Made by a program: the position numbers and the translations under genes. Shown one piece after another: positions 1 to 10,563 of a DNA stretch of 64,000 nt. Within the stretch, counting starts at the first letter, position 1. Every line of letters begins with the position of its first letter. Source of the stretch: Adiantum capillus-veneris. Its lineage: Eukaryota > Streptophyta > Polypodiopsida > Polypodiales > Pteridaceae. The stretch covers positions 27,353,446-27,417,445 of the forward strand of contig CM043969.1 in assembly GCA_014529385.2 (NCBI GenBank), given 5' to 3'. Below the pieces are notes generated by a model that was given only the letters and a program-made list of their open reading frames with translations, ran no database searches and was not told the DNA's origin.

Positions 1-1
1 G

Positions 2-640
2 ATGGCTTTGGTCTTTGCTTGCAGGAAGTTCAAGGTGCATTTGATTTTGTGTAAGTTTTTTGTGTTGATGGTTAATAATCTATTGCCAGAGGTAGTGCTA
101 CATTTGAAGCCAGGGAGGAGGATTATGAAGTGGGTGTTGAAGCTACAAGAGTTTGAGTTCGAGTTCAAGGTAGATCACATGAGTCGGTCTCACCTGGCAG
201 GCATCCTTGTCAACAACGCCATCGATTTGCCGGCCTATCCAAGAGTGGTGCAAGATGAAGCTAAGGAGGAACCTGACTTGGGGGGTGCTTTTACAATTAT
301 GTGGTTTGACGAAGCATATCAAAGGGTATTGCAGAAGGCATGAGGAGGTGTGGTGATACACGACCCACATGGCAAAGCTATATTTTTGAAGGCATATGAT
401 CTAGAGAATGTACACACTAATAACGCGGCGGCATTTCATGTTTTGGTGGTGAAGGGAGATGCGTTGCTAGTCATCAAGCAATAGGCCAATGGCAGGTGAA
501 ACGTGATTCTTTGAAGCATTGATTTTTTTCCATCAAGAAGATGTTGAAGTCTTTTAAAGAAGTCCAATTCAAGCATGTGAGGAGAGAGCAAAACCAAGAG
601 GCAGATCAACTAGCAAGTAGCAAAGTACAGGTGCATGTTA
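2..640 (+). pseudogene. Tat-like Ty3/gypsy RNase H tail and archaeal-type RNase H remnant
   Basis: The reading from the window edge gives the end of a gypsy RNase H ('ALVFACRKF', then 'MKWVLKLQEFEFEFKV'), closely paralleling the better copy near 12.9-13.1 kb. A second, archaeal-type RNase H follows: 'WFDEAYQRV' where FFDGAYRK is usual, then 'VKGDALLVIKQ', then 'HVRREQNQEADQLA' with the final Asp kept. Two RNase H domains before integrase is the arrangement known from the plant Tat lineage. It is broken by stops (about 341 and 481), and the middle of the second domain, around 440-450, has lost roughly 15 codons including the NEAEY-type motif. The start is cut by the window edge. It continues into the integrase just downstream. 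Confidence 0.85.
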
Positions 641-1545
641 TAGGTCTAGATGTAGCCCCAGCCACTTATGTAGGTAGAGAGACTCTTAAGGAGATTGAAG
701 GTTTTTTGGGTACAGGGCAATGTTCAGAAGGTTTTTCCAAGCTACAAAAGAGAAGAGTAGTGAAAAAGGCCCACAAATTCACACTGGTAGGTGAAGATCT
801 TATGAACTATGGGTGGGATGGAGTGATTAGAAGGGTGCTATACAAAGAGGAGATAGGAATGGTGCTCGAGCAATGTCATGAAGAGAGCGGACACCAGGGC
901 AAAGAACAGGTTCTATTTGAGTACTTAGAGCAGGATTTTGGTGGCCTTCCATTGTGAAAGACGTGTCTCGAGTGTCAGAATATGGGTGAAAGATGACTGG
1001 TAGCGGAGTCAGAAGGCGCTATCATCGCACAAAGTGCTTTTGAAAAGTGGGGTCTGGATGCAAAAGGCCCTCTTCCAAAGTCTACTAGTGGTAAGAAGTA
1101 CGTGGTGGTAGCCATTGATTACCTTACAAGGTGGGTCAAGGCCAAAGCAGTGAAAGAAGTAAATGCTAATGTGGTGGCTCAGTTCGTGTTTGATAATATA
1201 TGTTTCCGTTTTGGTGTTCCATGGGTGTTAGTTTCCGATAGGGGTCAGGGGTTTAGAAGCAAGCTCGTGAGCACATTAGTGGAGAAGTTGAAGATTCAAC
1301 ATCAGTTTTCCTCGCCCTATCACCCCCAATGTAATGGTCTAGTCGAGAGTGCTAATGGTCAAATCGTCAAGATATTAATGAATTACGTGTATAACCAGGA
1401 AGCTGAGTGGGAAGCAAATCTAGAGAAGTGTCTGTGGGCGTATAGAACGTCCTATAAGGTGTCTACAAACTTCACTCCATTCGAGCTAGTCTATGGTAAG
1501 GAGGCGGTGTTGCCAGTGCATGCGCAGTTAGGTTCTTTGTAGGGT
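541..1545 (+). pseudogene. Ty3/gypsy integrase, zinc finger remnant and catalytic core (Tat-like)
   Basis: This is the integrase of the same element, which would insert element cDNA into chromosomes. The zinc-binding module is degraded: 'EESGHQGKEQ' keeps a His region, but the expected CxxC segment is unreadable after a stop near 955. The core resumes near 1045 ('FEKWGLDAKGPLP'). It keeps all three acidic catalytic positions: Asp in GLDAKGP, Asp in SDRGQGF and Glu in NGLVESANG. The end is 'YGKEAVLPVHAQLGSL', after which the frame is closed by the start of an inserted inverted-repeat element. The C-terminal part continues beyond that insertion at about 1855. Confidence 0.9.
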
Positions 1546-1555
1546 ATGTGGCGTG

Positions 1556-1854
1556 TCAATGGGTGAAAGTATGTTAACATGTCGCACCTTTTGTGCTAGT
1601 TAGCATTTTCAAGCTAGCACATTTTAAAAAAGTTGGGCGTCTAGTAAAATTTTTACAACTTATATCAAAATTTGTTAGAGGTTGTACATTTGGATTCCTT
1701 ATTTCAAGAGATTTCTAGCGATATATCGTATGTCATAGATCTTGGAGATGTAGCTCATGTTATTGTACTAGTTAGCATATGTCAAAATTGTGCTAGTTAG
1801 CATTGTCCGAGACATGAAAAAGTGTGACATGTTAACATGCTTTGACCCCATTGA
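1556..1854. mobile_element. 299-bp MITE-like element inside the integrase
   Basis: A non-coding block interrupts the integrase frame. Its ends are imperfect inverted repeats of about 35 bp: the left begins TCAATGGGTGAAAGTATG and the right, reverse-complemented, begins TCAATGGGGTCAAAGCATG; both continue through TTAACATGTC(G/A)CAC. Just inside, GTGCTAGTTAGCA occurs near both ends in the same orientation (about 1600 and 1787), with a variant near 1769. It has no coding capacity. Integrase-like coding resumes at about 1855. I could not find a convincing target duplication, so the exact ends and superfamily are uncertain. Confidence 0.7.
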
Positions 1855-2230
1855 TTCCACTCAACAAGTAGTTCTACAAGATCGAATAACCAATTTGGAG
1901 GCTTTGCAAATGGACAGAGAGGCAGCGGCAGACTACTATGTGAAGAAGAGGGTTGCCAAGTTCAATCAGAACCTGCCGGACAAGAAGATAGAGGAAGGAG
2001 ATCTGGCCATGCAATACGAAAGCTACCTGGATTTCACATTCAAGAAGAAGTGGACAGGTCCATATAAGGTGCGGAAGGCCTTTCCGAATGGGACCTATCA
2101 GCTGGTAAGAGCAAATGGAAAACTTCTTAGAAACAGCGTAAATGGTGTGCGGCTCAAACTGTATTTTGAGAGGGATTTAGTGCTTGAAGTGTACCAAATT
2201 ATAGTCAAGGGGAGTGGGCAACCCACCTAA
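1855..2230 (+). pseudogene. Integrase C-terminal domain of the Tat-like element
   Basis: This continues the integrase after the inserted element. The product has the gypsy integrase tail: 'LEALQMDREAAADYYVKKR', then a basic, strand-rich module with 'KKKWTGPYKVRKAFPNGTY' and 'VNGVRLKLYF'. The same module appears at 14.6-14.87 kb in a second copy, which confirms the family. The segment between 'QLGSL' and 'DSTQQVVLQDR' seems slightly short, so a few codons may have been lost at the insertion. The frame closes at the stop at 2228-2230. Confidence 0.85.
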
Positions 2231-3990
2231 AGCATGCAGTGTGTGGAAGGAAGGAGATGAAGCTTTTGTACATAGCCTGTACATAAAGTTATGGTTTTGT
2301 GAGTGCTTTTAATCATCAGTTGGTTTGCCAGTTTCAAACTTTTGTACATATGCTTTTAGTCGAACATAAATGTTCGACGAAGGGGCTGGGCAATGATGGT
2401 GCATCCAAAGTTGTTCGAAGCGGGGAGATGGTCTATGCTAGTCAAAGGTAGCAGTCGAGTGCAGTGCAGAAGGCTAAGGCAGGTGCCAAGGCCCTTGGCA
2501 GCCAAAGGATAGAGGGAATGTATGCTTAAAGCGGCTTTTTAGCCCAAAAGTGCTACGAGATGATCCAGATAAGATGGAAGATGAAGGTGTCCTAAATGCC
2601 AAGTCAGTGTCCTGAAATGTAGTTCTCAGTGTGCTCTAGATGTCGGTCCAGACGTATCGTCAAACGGAGCCCCGATGAGCAAGATATCAAAGTTTAAAGG
2701 TAGAGTGTGTAGTAGATCCCCGACGTACAGGGCAACTGGGGACAGGTGGACCGGGCTGATGTCAGTATATAAATGTGGAGTGCTCGAGTTGTGGAGCATG
2801 CTTGTCTTCTCGGATTGCGAATCGGAGCTCCGGTTAGCAAGCTAAGGCCATTAGAATATTTTCCGGGGGCTGGGTCTGAGCCCATTTGACCGCACTAGAG
2901 AATGCGGCATCTGGCATCCTTTCGGCCTCGCCAAGGTTCTTGTGGGAAGTGTGCATCACATGGATCTAGCACAAATCAACTGCACATCAATTGGATGCTT
3001 GGTCGGCCAGATACAGAAGGATGGAGTTGGGAGCCGTGGGCAGTGAAAGGTTGCATATGATTTTTTCCGTTTTTTGTGTCCTTGGATAGCGGACCCACGG
3101 ATAGTCAAAATTTGGCGAGCATGAAGGGGAGTTAAAGTTGAAGATTGAGACTGTCGGATGGAAATTATACTCTGATCACTAGGGTACTGAACATGATAAA
3201 GTATGTACTCAGAAAAGGGTGGAAAAAAATGGTGTCAAGTGATTTTTTGGGCTAAAGTGGGGACCCTTGGGGGTGCCAAAGGAGGAGTTGCCACGTGCCA
3301 CAGAAAAGTCCCACATGGGCATTTGGTGCAAACAAATGAAGGGCATATGAGCCGGGCCGTGAACTCAGTCCCGCGACTAGGGGCGAATCCCGCGGCCCTT
3401 GGGGCCCCCAAAATTTTGAGAAAAAAGAGGGAGGGCAATAGCGACCTCGCTATTGCCTCCCCCCCTCATAAGAGAGGTCCGTCCCACAGAGGTGAAGCAA
3501 GGGCCCGTTTGGCCGAGGGGTTAGGTGCAAAGGGAGGGTTCGTGCAGTGGACAAGGAGCATAGAGGAAAGAAGAGAGAGAGACCGCCCACTTCAAGGGCC
3601 GTCCGGGCAAAGCAAAGGACAAGCCAAGGGCAAAGGTCGGGACCAAAGACAAGCAAAGGGAGAGAGAAATAAAGGAAGAAGTGGCAAGGGGATCCGGACA
3701 GATAAGTCAAAATGAGTCAAAAGGAGCAGTACAAAATAGGCCCCAAAGGGGGTAAAAATTGAAGGTGGAAGAAAAATCTTAAACAAAAGCCTAGGGGGAC
3801 TTTTCTTCTCAAGGGTGGCCTCACATGGGCACATGGGAGAATTCAACTCAGATTTGTCTACACAAGAGCGGCTACACAAGGTTACCTCTCATGAGAAAGG
3901 GCAGTCCTTTTGGACTATAAAAGGAGTACTCTTCTACACACAAAAGGTATTGTGGCATTGTGAAGTTGATGTGAGGTGGTGAGAGTGAAG
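2231..3990 (+). repeat. Post-pol region and probable LTR of the Tat-like element
   Basis: No recognisable protein follows the integrase. A purine-rich stretch (AAGGGGCTGGG, 2380-2390) precedes a TG at 2394 that could be the LTR start. A TATA box (TATATAAATG) lies at 2765-2775 and another (CTATAAAAGG) near 3915, each followed by sequence that could be transcript start. An open frame at 3203-3715 is rich in Lys, Arg, Gly and Gln and has no family resemblance; I treat it as chance. The far LTR end and target duplication were not found. Confidence 0.45.
2764..2775 (+). promoter_or_regulatory. Candidate LTR TATA box
   Basis: TATATAAATG lies about 370 bp inside the proposed LTR start, on the same strand as the pol genes. 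The position suits a U3/R boundary. This rests on the motif alone. Confidence 0.35.
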
Positions 3991-3999
3991 GGGGATAAT

Positions 4000-5940
4000 A
4001 ATGCTATGAGCTTTTCATTTAGAGTTTTTCCAAAAAAAAGTTAGAGCTTTTATAATTTTGTGCTTGAAAGTGAAATTTACATTGATGCTACTTATAAAAG
4101 TCAAATTTGGTTTGTGCTTGAAAGTGAAATATATATTGATGTGACTTATAAAAGTCAAATTTTGTGTGAATATGTTGAAGTTGTATAACCGATGTAATTT
4201 GTGTGTATGTGCTATCTACTATGTAATTCATTCACTAAAGTAAATGAGATCTATGATTTACAAGCTATAAAAGGAAACTTTAGGCATCTCTTAATTTAAC
4301 AAAAACATTGCAAACCATGTTTTCACTACTTGTTTGAATGATACATAAGCAATGTAGACCTTAGAAATAAGGAACATAACTATTTATTAAAAACAATGAT
4401 TGGATAATATCCAACTTGTTGAGACCTTTAAGGTGAAAAATACTTATAATTTGGCATGTATAATTCTATTGTGTAGATTTATGGTCCCACAAAGAAAAAA
4501 GATTTGAACATTTCTGCTTGCATCAACTCATGAGGATGAGGACTTTAGACAATGGCATCACCTTGACTGCTCCTAAAGGTTTCTCAAAATCGTGGTACAT
4601 TCTAAATAATGAACCATGTAACAATAGTTTTCCTTCTCTGGTGTAAACATGCTATATGTTTCTATATCCCAAAGAAGGATCTTGTTGTGCTTGCAAAGCC
4701 AAGCCATATTTGGCACACCACATCACTGCATATAACCTCAAAGTATGTTTGTAACTACTTGTTTGTGAGACCCACAAACAAGAAAGAGCTTAAATATAAG
4801 ATTATTTATTAGAATTAGTAGTGGATAATACCCTTATTGCAACATTTTATGTCTAAGAGCTTGTAATCTCATGCATACCAAACTTCTATGTGATACTTGC
4901 TATCTAAAACAACAAAACTATAACTATTTGAATTGGCATCTAGTGAGTAATAGCAAGTACCTTCTTTTGGCTGCTTCTAAGAAGTGACATTTATTATTTT
5001 CAAGAGTTTTTGAAAATTAATTATAAAGCTAGCCCTTGCTAGGTATATTTTTGTATAAGGAGTGCAATCTAAAAGAACACATTTGGAGAGTTTTATATTC
5101 TCATTTTGCATTCTCACAAACTCATAGATTTTGTCTCTTACTCCTTTTAGACATCTATTACCCAAAAAAATCTATGCATACTATGTCAACATATTTTCTT
5201 CATGGCGAGAAAAAACTAATTGCCTACCTTAAACTTTAAATGTTGCAACCTTGAAGTGCGAGTGCTTTTTCTAAAAGCTTAGAAGACCTCTGCATTGAAA
5301 TTTTTACCCTTAAATAGGTTGGATTTTACAATAAGTCTTTCCTAACTCTAGGGCTTGTCAAAAAAATCTTTCCTAACATAAAATTATAAGGGCACACTTA
5401 AAATACTTTTGGTCAAAATTTGAGTCATTTGCTGGTTGTTACCCTAAAACTTGTAGGATCTTACCGATTTTCTTCAAGGACTTTGCAATGTTAGTCGGTG
5501 TCGAAAACACCACAGACTGGTTTTTTGTAAACATTAGTGCCTCTCATGACCAAATCTCCATAAGAAGGATTTAATTGGCCTCATTTTTTAAGGTCAAACT
5601 AACCAGTACCAATTTTTAACCTCCAACAATATTGAGGTCCAACACAACAATTACCAATAATTGTCATTTTCAATGGAGAAACTTACACTACGAACTAGGC
5701 TAGGATGTGTGAACACAGGTCATCATTAATTTGCAGTTGAGTTGAGAGAGAGGAGAGAAACTTGCAAGAAAAAGGACCCAATTTAAATTCTCTGAGTTAA
5801 AAGGTCCTCAAATCATCACACATGCACATGTTTTTATTATTTTGAATAAACCAAAGTTCCATAAATAAACCAATATTTTTATATATTCAACTAAAACTTT
5901 GTATGATTTGAAAAGTGACTTTTCAACTCTGAATCAGTAA
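4000..5940. other. AT-rich stretch without recognised genes
   Basis: I see no protein family, RNA gene or element ends here. Short open frames exist, but they show no motifs and their base composition matches the surrounding AT-rich DNA. The only structure noted is a two-copy tandem repeat at about 4059-4163. Confidence 0.5.
4059..4163. repeat. 54-bp tandem duplication
   Basis: Two copies of a unit beginning TGTGCTTGAAAGTGAAAT and ending CTTATAAAAGTCAAATTT, offset by 54 bp (TGCTTGAAAG at 4061 and 4115). The copies differ at a few bases. Confidence 0.8.
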
Positions 5941-7095
5941 TATTTCTCAAGACTCACGGGAGACGGCCTTGCAATAATGGTGTCCAGCTGCATGGCAGCG
6001 TTCTCCCTCCGCTAGCATGGAAGGAGCACTTCAAATTTATGACCGACCTCCTAATAAGCTTCTCTGCGCAAGATCCGTTGCTTAATATGCTTCTTTTTGT
6101 TCTCTTATTAGTACAGCGCACAGGATTGGCTTCTTGATAAGCTTGCAGTTAGTCGAAAAATCAACAAGCACTGGTAATGTTGGGCCAAAGCTACGGCTCC
6201 ATCATGGGAGAAGGTCTGACTACAGCAATCACCACCAATGATGATTGACGAACTGAATGATATGCCCCCAGCTGTATATCATCGCTTTCCCCATCAAAGC
6301 GACCCATGGGCTGCTCATGGCCTCTCCCAAGCAACTAGTAGCCTCCTTCCTGTCAACGCCCCAGAGAGATGTTTTACACCGTTATTATGTAGCTCTCGAA
6401 TCTTGCTCCTTCGCGTCCTTCTCTCTTGCTACAGTCATTGAATTCTTTCCATATTGCTATTTGCAGCCCATGTTATCTTCTCCTTGCTATATTTCATATC
6501 CACTTCGGTATTGCACAATAATTACCTCCCTGCACTTGCTCACGATTCTCCCTCTGGTGGCGCTTTAACATTCAGCCCTCCGATTTCTCGAACAACCCTC
6601 CCGTGGCCTACTTATCAGGGCTCCCTCAGCAGCTCTTCTGTAGTCCCCAACCAGCCACTACAAAGGGCCCGTTGCTCAGCATCCAAGAGTCTAACCCCAC
6701 CAAATCAGTCCTCCTCTATGTTGCACATGATGCTTCTCCATTTTTCACTCTCGGCCACTCCTACGCTAGCTCCTTTTGCCACTCTCCTCTTTCTGCACTT
6801 CTCTAATTTGTATCAAGTGCTGCCCTCTATCCCTTTGTGGTGGCAACGCAGTTCTCTGCGTCCTTTTCATGCATACAAGGCCGCCAACCTTGATGAAGCG
6901 TTCTTTTTTTGTGGCCCAAGAGCTCGCCCCCAAAATAAGCCTTCATTGCACTTAGGCCTCCACTTTCAACTGGCACTCCTTCTCTCCTTGCCAGGCATCC
7001 ATACAGATGGCGCTTCACCTCCTCTTCCCCATGCAATCAGCACCGCCTCCTTTCACGCAGTCATAGTCATTTTTTTAAATATATCTTAAGCTAAT
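5941..7095. other. Unassigned region with low-complexity open frames
   Basis: An open frame at 6454-7089 on the plus strand would give 211 residues rich in Ser, Leu, Pro and His. Overlapping frames on both strands are similar in length. No domain, signal peptide or conserved motif stands out, and C/T-rich composition explains the scarcity of stops. I do not call a gene. Confidence 0.4.
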
Positions 7096-7611
7096 TTAAG
7101 CTACTCTTCCCATTAAATAAAACTGCAACCTGGTTCTCTTTCCTACACTCTCTATCGTCTTCGACTGTGGTGACCGCGTAGTGCCCTCGTCAGTGCAGGT
7201 GTTGTCAAAGTCTGTGCAAAAGATTAACGTTGAAGATAGGCTCTTCCTCCAAATCCTGAAGGATTCCGGATCTAAGCAGAAGGCAGAGATCAGCATGTGC
7301 CGCTGATAGGCCAAAACTCTCCGGAAGAGGCCTTGCAAATGGGACATGAGGTCCGTTCCTTCTTCTAGGTCGCCAGAGAGGAACTTTTGCCTCCACTCAC
7401 TTTTATACAGCAAGGGAACATGCAGGTTGTCAACAACAGCATCAGCTTGATATTGAGGAGCAATATAAGCTGCGCCATGATCAGAATGACGTGACGGCAG
7501 CTTTATAATTTGAAGAGGGTCCGATTCTCGTGTAGAAGAGGCCGCCATGTGCTCTTGTGATTGGACCTTCAATTTGCGGTTGACGCTCATATTCTCCTTC
7601 GAGGGGCTCAC
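7096..7611 (-). pseudogene. Possible HAD-phosphatase-like exon or fragment
   Basis: A 171-residue minus-strand frame contains 'TLIFCTDFDNTCTDEG' near residue 130. DFDxTCT resembles haloacid-dehalogenase motif I and, from memory, the DFDxTCT of the plant TenA/HAD fusion phosphatase in thiamin metabolism (TH2). The rest of the frame, including 'LLYKSEWRQKFLSGDLEEG', did not match what I recall of that protein, and motifs II-IV are absent. It may be one exon of a split gene, a fragment, or a chance match. No splice sites were assigned with confidence. Confidence 0.25.
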
Positions 7612-7839
7612 AGAGGGGGTCCTGCCGCATCAACTCCACTAGAAGTTCTTTGGTCATCAAAAAGCTAGCTGCGTCGAGCCTGAGGATGAGCAATCCCTAT
7701 GTGCGGGCATCTTGGGTAGGTCATGAATCCTACTCAGCCTCACCTCGCCCTGCTGAATCAGCATTGCGGCTATTTATCGAATATACCCCAACATGGCGGT
7801 GGACGGAGGATGTTCAGGATAGATTGATGAGATTGGCAC

Positions 7840-8260
7840 GGCCCACCAGCTTTGGGAGGTCACAACCCGTCCGCGTGTACGCAGACGGTCTTTGAGCTCT
7901 TGCAATTCATCCTTCAATTTTGGGCAGGCCATGGACCTTATTGAGCTCTTGCAGTTCGTCTACAATCTTGGGCAGGTCATGAAACTTATTAAACTCACCT
8001 AGAGCCTTATCTTGAAATGAAATACGTCAGCATCGTGACAGACGGAGGCTGATTACCATAGCTTCCTGAGAATGGTACAGCCCACCTTGGAGAGCTCACA
8101 ACCGGTCCGCTCTTGCAGTTTGCGCTACAATTTTGGAGAAATACGTCACCAGCTGATTGGCACAATCCACTTTGGAGAGCTCATAGCTCGTCCACATGCG
8201 CGGACGGGTTGTGAGCTCTTGCAGTTTGTCCTGCAATTTGGAGGAAATACATCAGTTGAT
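7840..8260. repeat. Cluster of palindromic GAGCTC/GTCCGCG cassettes
   Basis: The phrase 'GAGCTCTTGCA(A/G)TT...TTCAATTTTGG' recurs near 7893, 7950, 8112 and 8213, often beside a palindromic centre of the type CGTCCGCG...CGGACGG. The clearest case is 8177-8218: GAGCTC, CGTCC, a short loop, GGACGGG and GAGCTC. A shorter version near 8090-8112 lacks the palindromic centre. No protein is encoded. It looks like repeated duplication of a small inverted-repeat unit. Confidence 0.55.
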
Positions 8261-8378
8261 TATTTGTCTAAGTTCTATCAGTTTGAGCTAATTAGGGTTC
8301 AAGCTGCTATTGTCCTCTTTCACAGTTGGACTTGAATTGCGACCACCCCCACGTCCCCGGCCTCTTTGGCTTGTATTC

Positions 8379-8402
8379 TTCTCTCTCTCTCTCTCTCTCT
8401 CC
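8379..8402. repeat. (CT)n microsatellite
   Basis: About 11 uninterrupted CT dinucleotides. Confidence 0.9.
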
Positions 8403-8740
8403 CTCTCATTCATTTTTTTGCAAAGTCGATGACGATATTGTTGCAAGCGGGTCAAATTTCTTTTGATGGCAACCAATTGTATATACGCCAATGATTTTCC
8501 TACCTATAATCATCCTCCTAGCTTCCCAGACCACACTCCAGAAGCCATTACAGCCCTTGAGAAGGTTAACGAAGTTGACGTTGTGGTGATCCTTGCACGC
8601 GCAGACAGATAGCGAGCTGTTATCAGCTTATTTTGTTTTGAGTTGCTTAGCGAAAAGACAACTTTTCTGTTTTTTGTCACTTAGCTGTTCAGTTCCCGAA
8701 ACGGCTTGTGCGGCACATCGTTCTCCTTGTTGATGTCTTC

Positions 8741-8786
8741 AAGAGCCCACAATTTGTCTGTGCGCGCGGACGGACTGTGGGCTCTT
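8741..8786. repeat. Palindrome with 11-bp perfect arms
   Basis: AAGAGCCCACA at 8741-8751 pairs with TGTGGGCTCTT at 8776-8786, with a GC-rich centre (GTCTGTGCGCGCGGAC) that is itself partly self-complementary. It resembles the cassettes at 7.85-8.22 kb and may be a diverged member. Confidence 0.7.
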
Positions 8787-8860
8787 AAAGGCATCGACAT
8801 AATTTTGAGTTTTCACCTTTGCACTCTTTATATCTTTATATCTTTCCACGGATGGATTTC

Positions 8861-9035
8861 GAGCTCTTCGACCTCTACAATTTTAAGATTGATATATTAG
8901 ATAATCTTATCCCATCTACGTGTGTGAGCTCTTTGCCTACAATGTCAAGGTTGATGTGTTAGATTATGTTAATTCGTCTGGGTGTGTGAGCTCTTCTCCT
9001 ACAATTTTAAGCTTGATATGTTATGTAATATCATT
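8861..9035. repeat. Three-copy 62-65-bp tandem repeat
   Basis: Units start with GAGCTCTT at 8861, 8926 and 8988. They share CCTACAATTTTAAG(A/C)TTGATAT and a GTCTGGGTGTGT-like end. The third copy is partial. The GAGCTC start links this array to the palindromic cassettes just upstream. Confidence 0.8.
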
Positions 9036-9039
9036 GATG

Positions 9040-10158
9040 ATACACAACTCATAGACAAAGGAATTTGTTCACGCTAATAATCTAGTTGCACAATAGAAAA
9101 TAATCTAGCACAGCCATGGTAACCAAACCTTCAATACTACATCTTGATTCTGAATTTTATAAAAAAAATCAATTATCTCCCTTGAGAATCGCCTTCAATT
9201 TGCAATCTCTTAGTGTATCAAGATTTGAAAGCCAAATATTTTTTACCCAGATCATAAACACCAACTTTTGAGCTCATCATCTGTATTCACACCTTCGTGG
9301 TCTCTTCATAATGCTTCAACAATAAAAAAGTTATTATTCTATAAGGTGTAAATTGTTTGTATTCGTGCTTTGAGCTTGTGACATATTGTCGTATGAAGAT
9401 TTGAAAGACAACGGTTCATAGCTTGCCCAAGATATGCATTTCAAGTATGCCCAATTTCCCTTTTGTAAATAGTGTGTGATGAGGGGAATGAGGTCTATAT
9501 TGCATGAGACTATGGTGATAATATATGTCACACTCTCAAGGGGCCAACTATTAACACCTGGATATTAATATATCTTTGCTAAATTGTTTAATTTTAAAAA
9601 AAAAAACCTTCCTATCAAATTCACTTGGTAGATTAACATGATTATACGGTGGACCTACCAAGGTCACACTAGGTACTGGTTTAAATTTTGTGCGACACTA
9701 GGTAGTGCTCTGATACCCTTTTTTATGCCTCTAATACCTTAGGGGGACTTTGTTATTACAACGTAACATTGTCTTTTAGAATGCATTACTTGTGTAGGGT
9801 ATGCCCTAGAAGGTGCAGGTGAACTCGGATTTGTTTTTTTTGAGCTAAGGTAGCATATGTACAATCTATTTTAAATGTATAAATATCCTCTAGAGTGTTG
9901 TAGGCCATGTTGAGAAGCACTAAGGCTAATCCTTTAGCAATACAAACCTCACAAACATACATTTTAGAGTGGTGTAGTTGCAAAACTTTGAAAAAAGGCC
10001 AAAAAACAGGACCCGTTTCATATAGTTTAGGTTCAAAAATGTTGTGCAAGAGCAAGATTAATAGTGAAGCAAAATGGTCACTTAACAGGACATAAAAGTG
10101 TCCCATTACAAACTTAGTGTCAACAATTTTTATTTATCCAAGTCTTGGGCTACTACTA
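9040..10158. other. Unassigned AT-rich stretch
   Basis: Only short open frames without recognisable motifs are present on either strand. No element ends or RNA genes were identified. Confidence 0.5.
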
Positions 10159-10561
10159 GGGTAAAGGGGCCAATAAAAAACCACCCCCCTTTAGGAGGAC
10201 TGCCGGGGCCAGTTTTTTTGTGCACTTTCGGACCCATTGTGAGACACAAATGGGTGAGAGTTGGGGTGGACAATGTAGCCAAATTGCAATCGTGGCCATT
10301 AGATCTTGGGTTCAAGCCTTGTTGGCACAATGGCTCTAAATGCCCCCCCATTCTGGTTTCCTATTTACACCCATTTTTTATACACAAAAAACATTGTGCA
10401 GGCGTTCTTCGCCTGTATAAATGCAACTGGATTCCAGATTTTTGCTGTTGGTAGAGATGATGTCGATCTTCATTTTGAGCGTCTAAGCACTCCATTCTGT
10501 TTAGCATGCTTTCCGGAGTGTGTGTTTCCTCTTAGGTGGCCTTAAGTTGGCCCCTTTACCC
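10159..10561. mobile_element. 403-bp TA-flanked inverted-repeat element (MITE-like)
   Basis: A perfect 15-bp terminal inverted repeat, GGGTAAAGGGGCCAA at 10159-10173 and TTGGCCCCTTTACCC at 10547-10561, bounds a non-coding segment. TA dinucleotides flank both sides (10157-10158 and 10562-10563), consistent with a Tc1/mariner-type TA duplication, although TA could instead belong to the repeat. The arms continue with weaker complementarity (CCACC on both sides). Inside, 'TTGGGTTCAAGCC' (about 10307-10319) resembles a tRNA B box. No transposase is present, so mobilisation would need a helper. Confidence 0.75.
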
Positions 10562-10563
10562 TA

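Noticed and set aside
3203-3715. 170-codon plus-strand open frame, Lys/Gly/Gln-rich
   Set aside because: Open frames of similar length exist on the opposite strand, there is no motif, and it lies in the probable LTR region.
6454-7089. 211-codon plus-strand open frame
   Set aside because: Low-complexity Ser/Leu/Pro composition from C/T-rich DNA, with overlapping frames in other phases and no domain.
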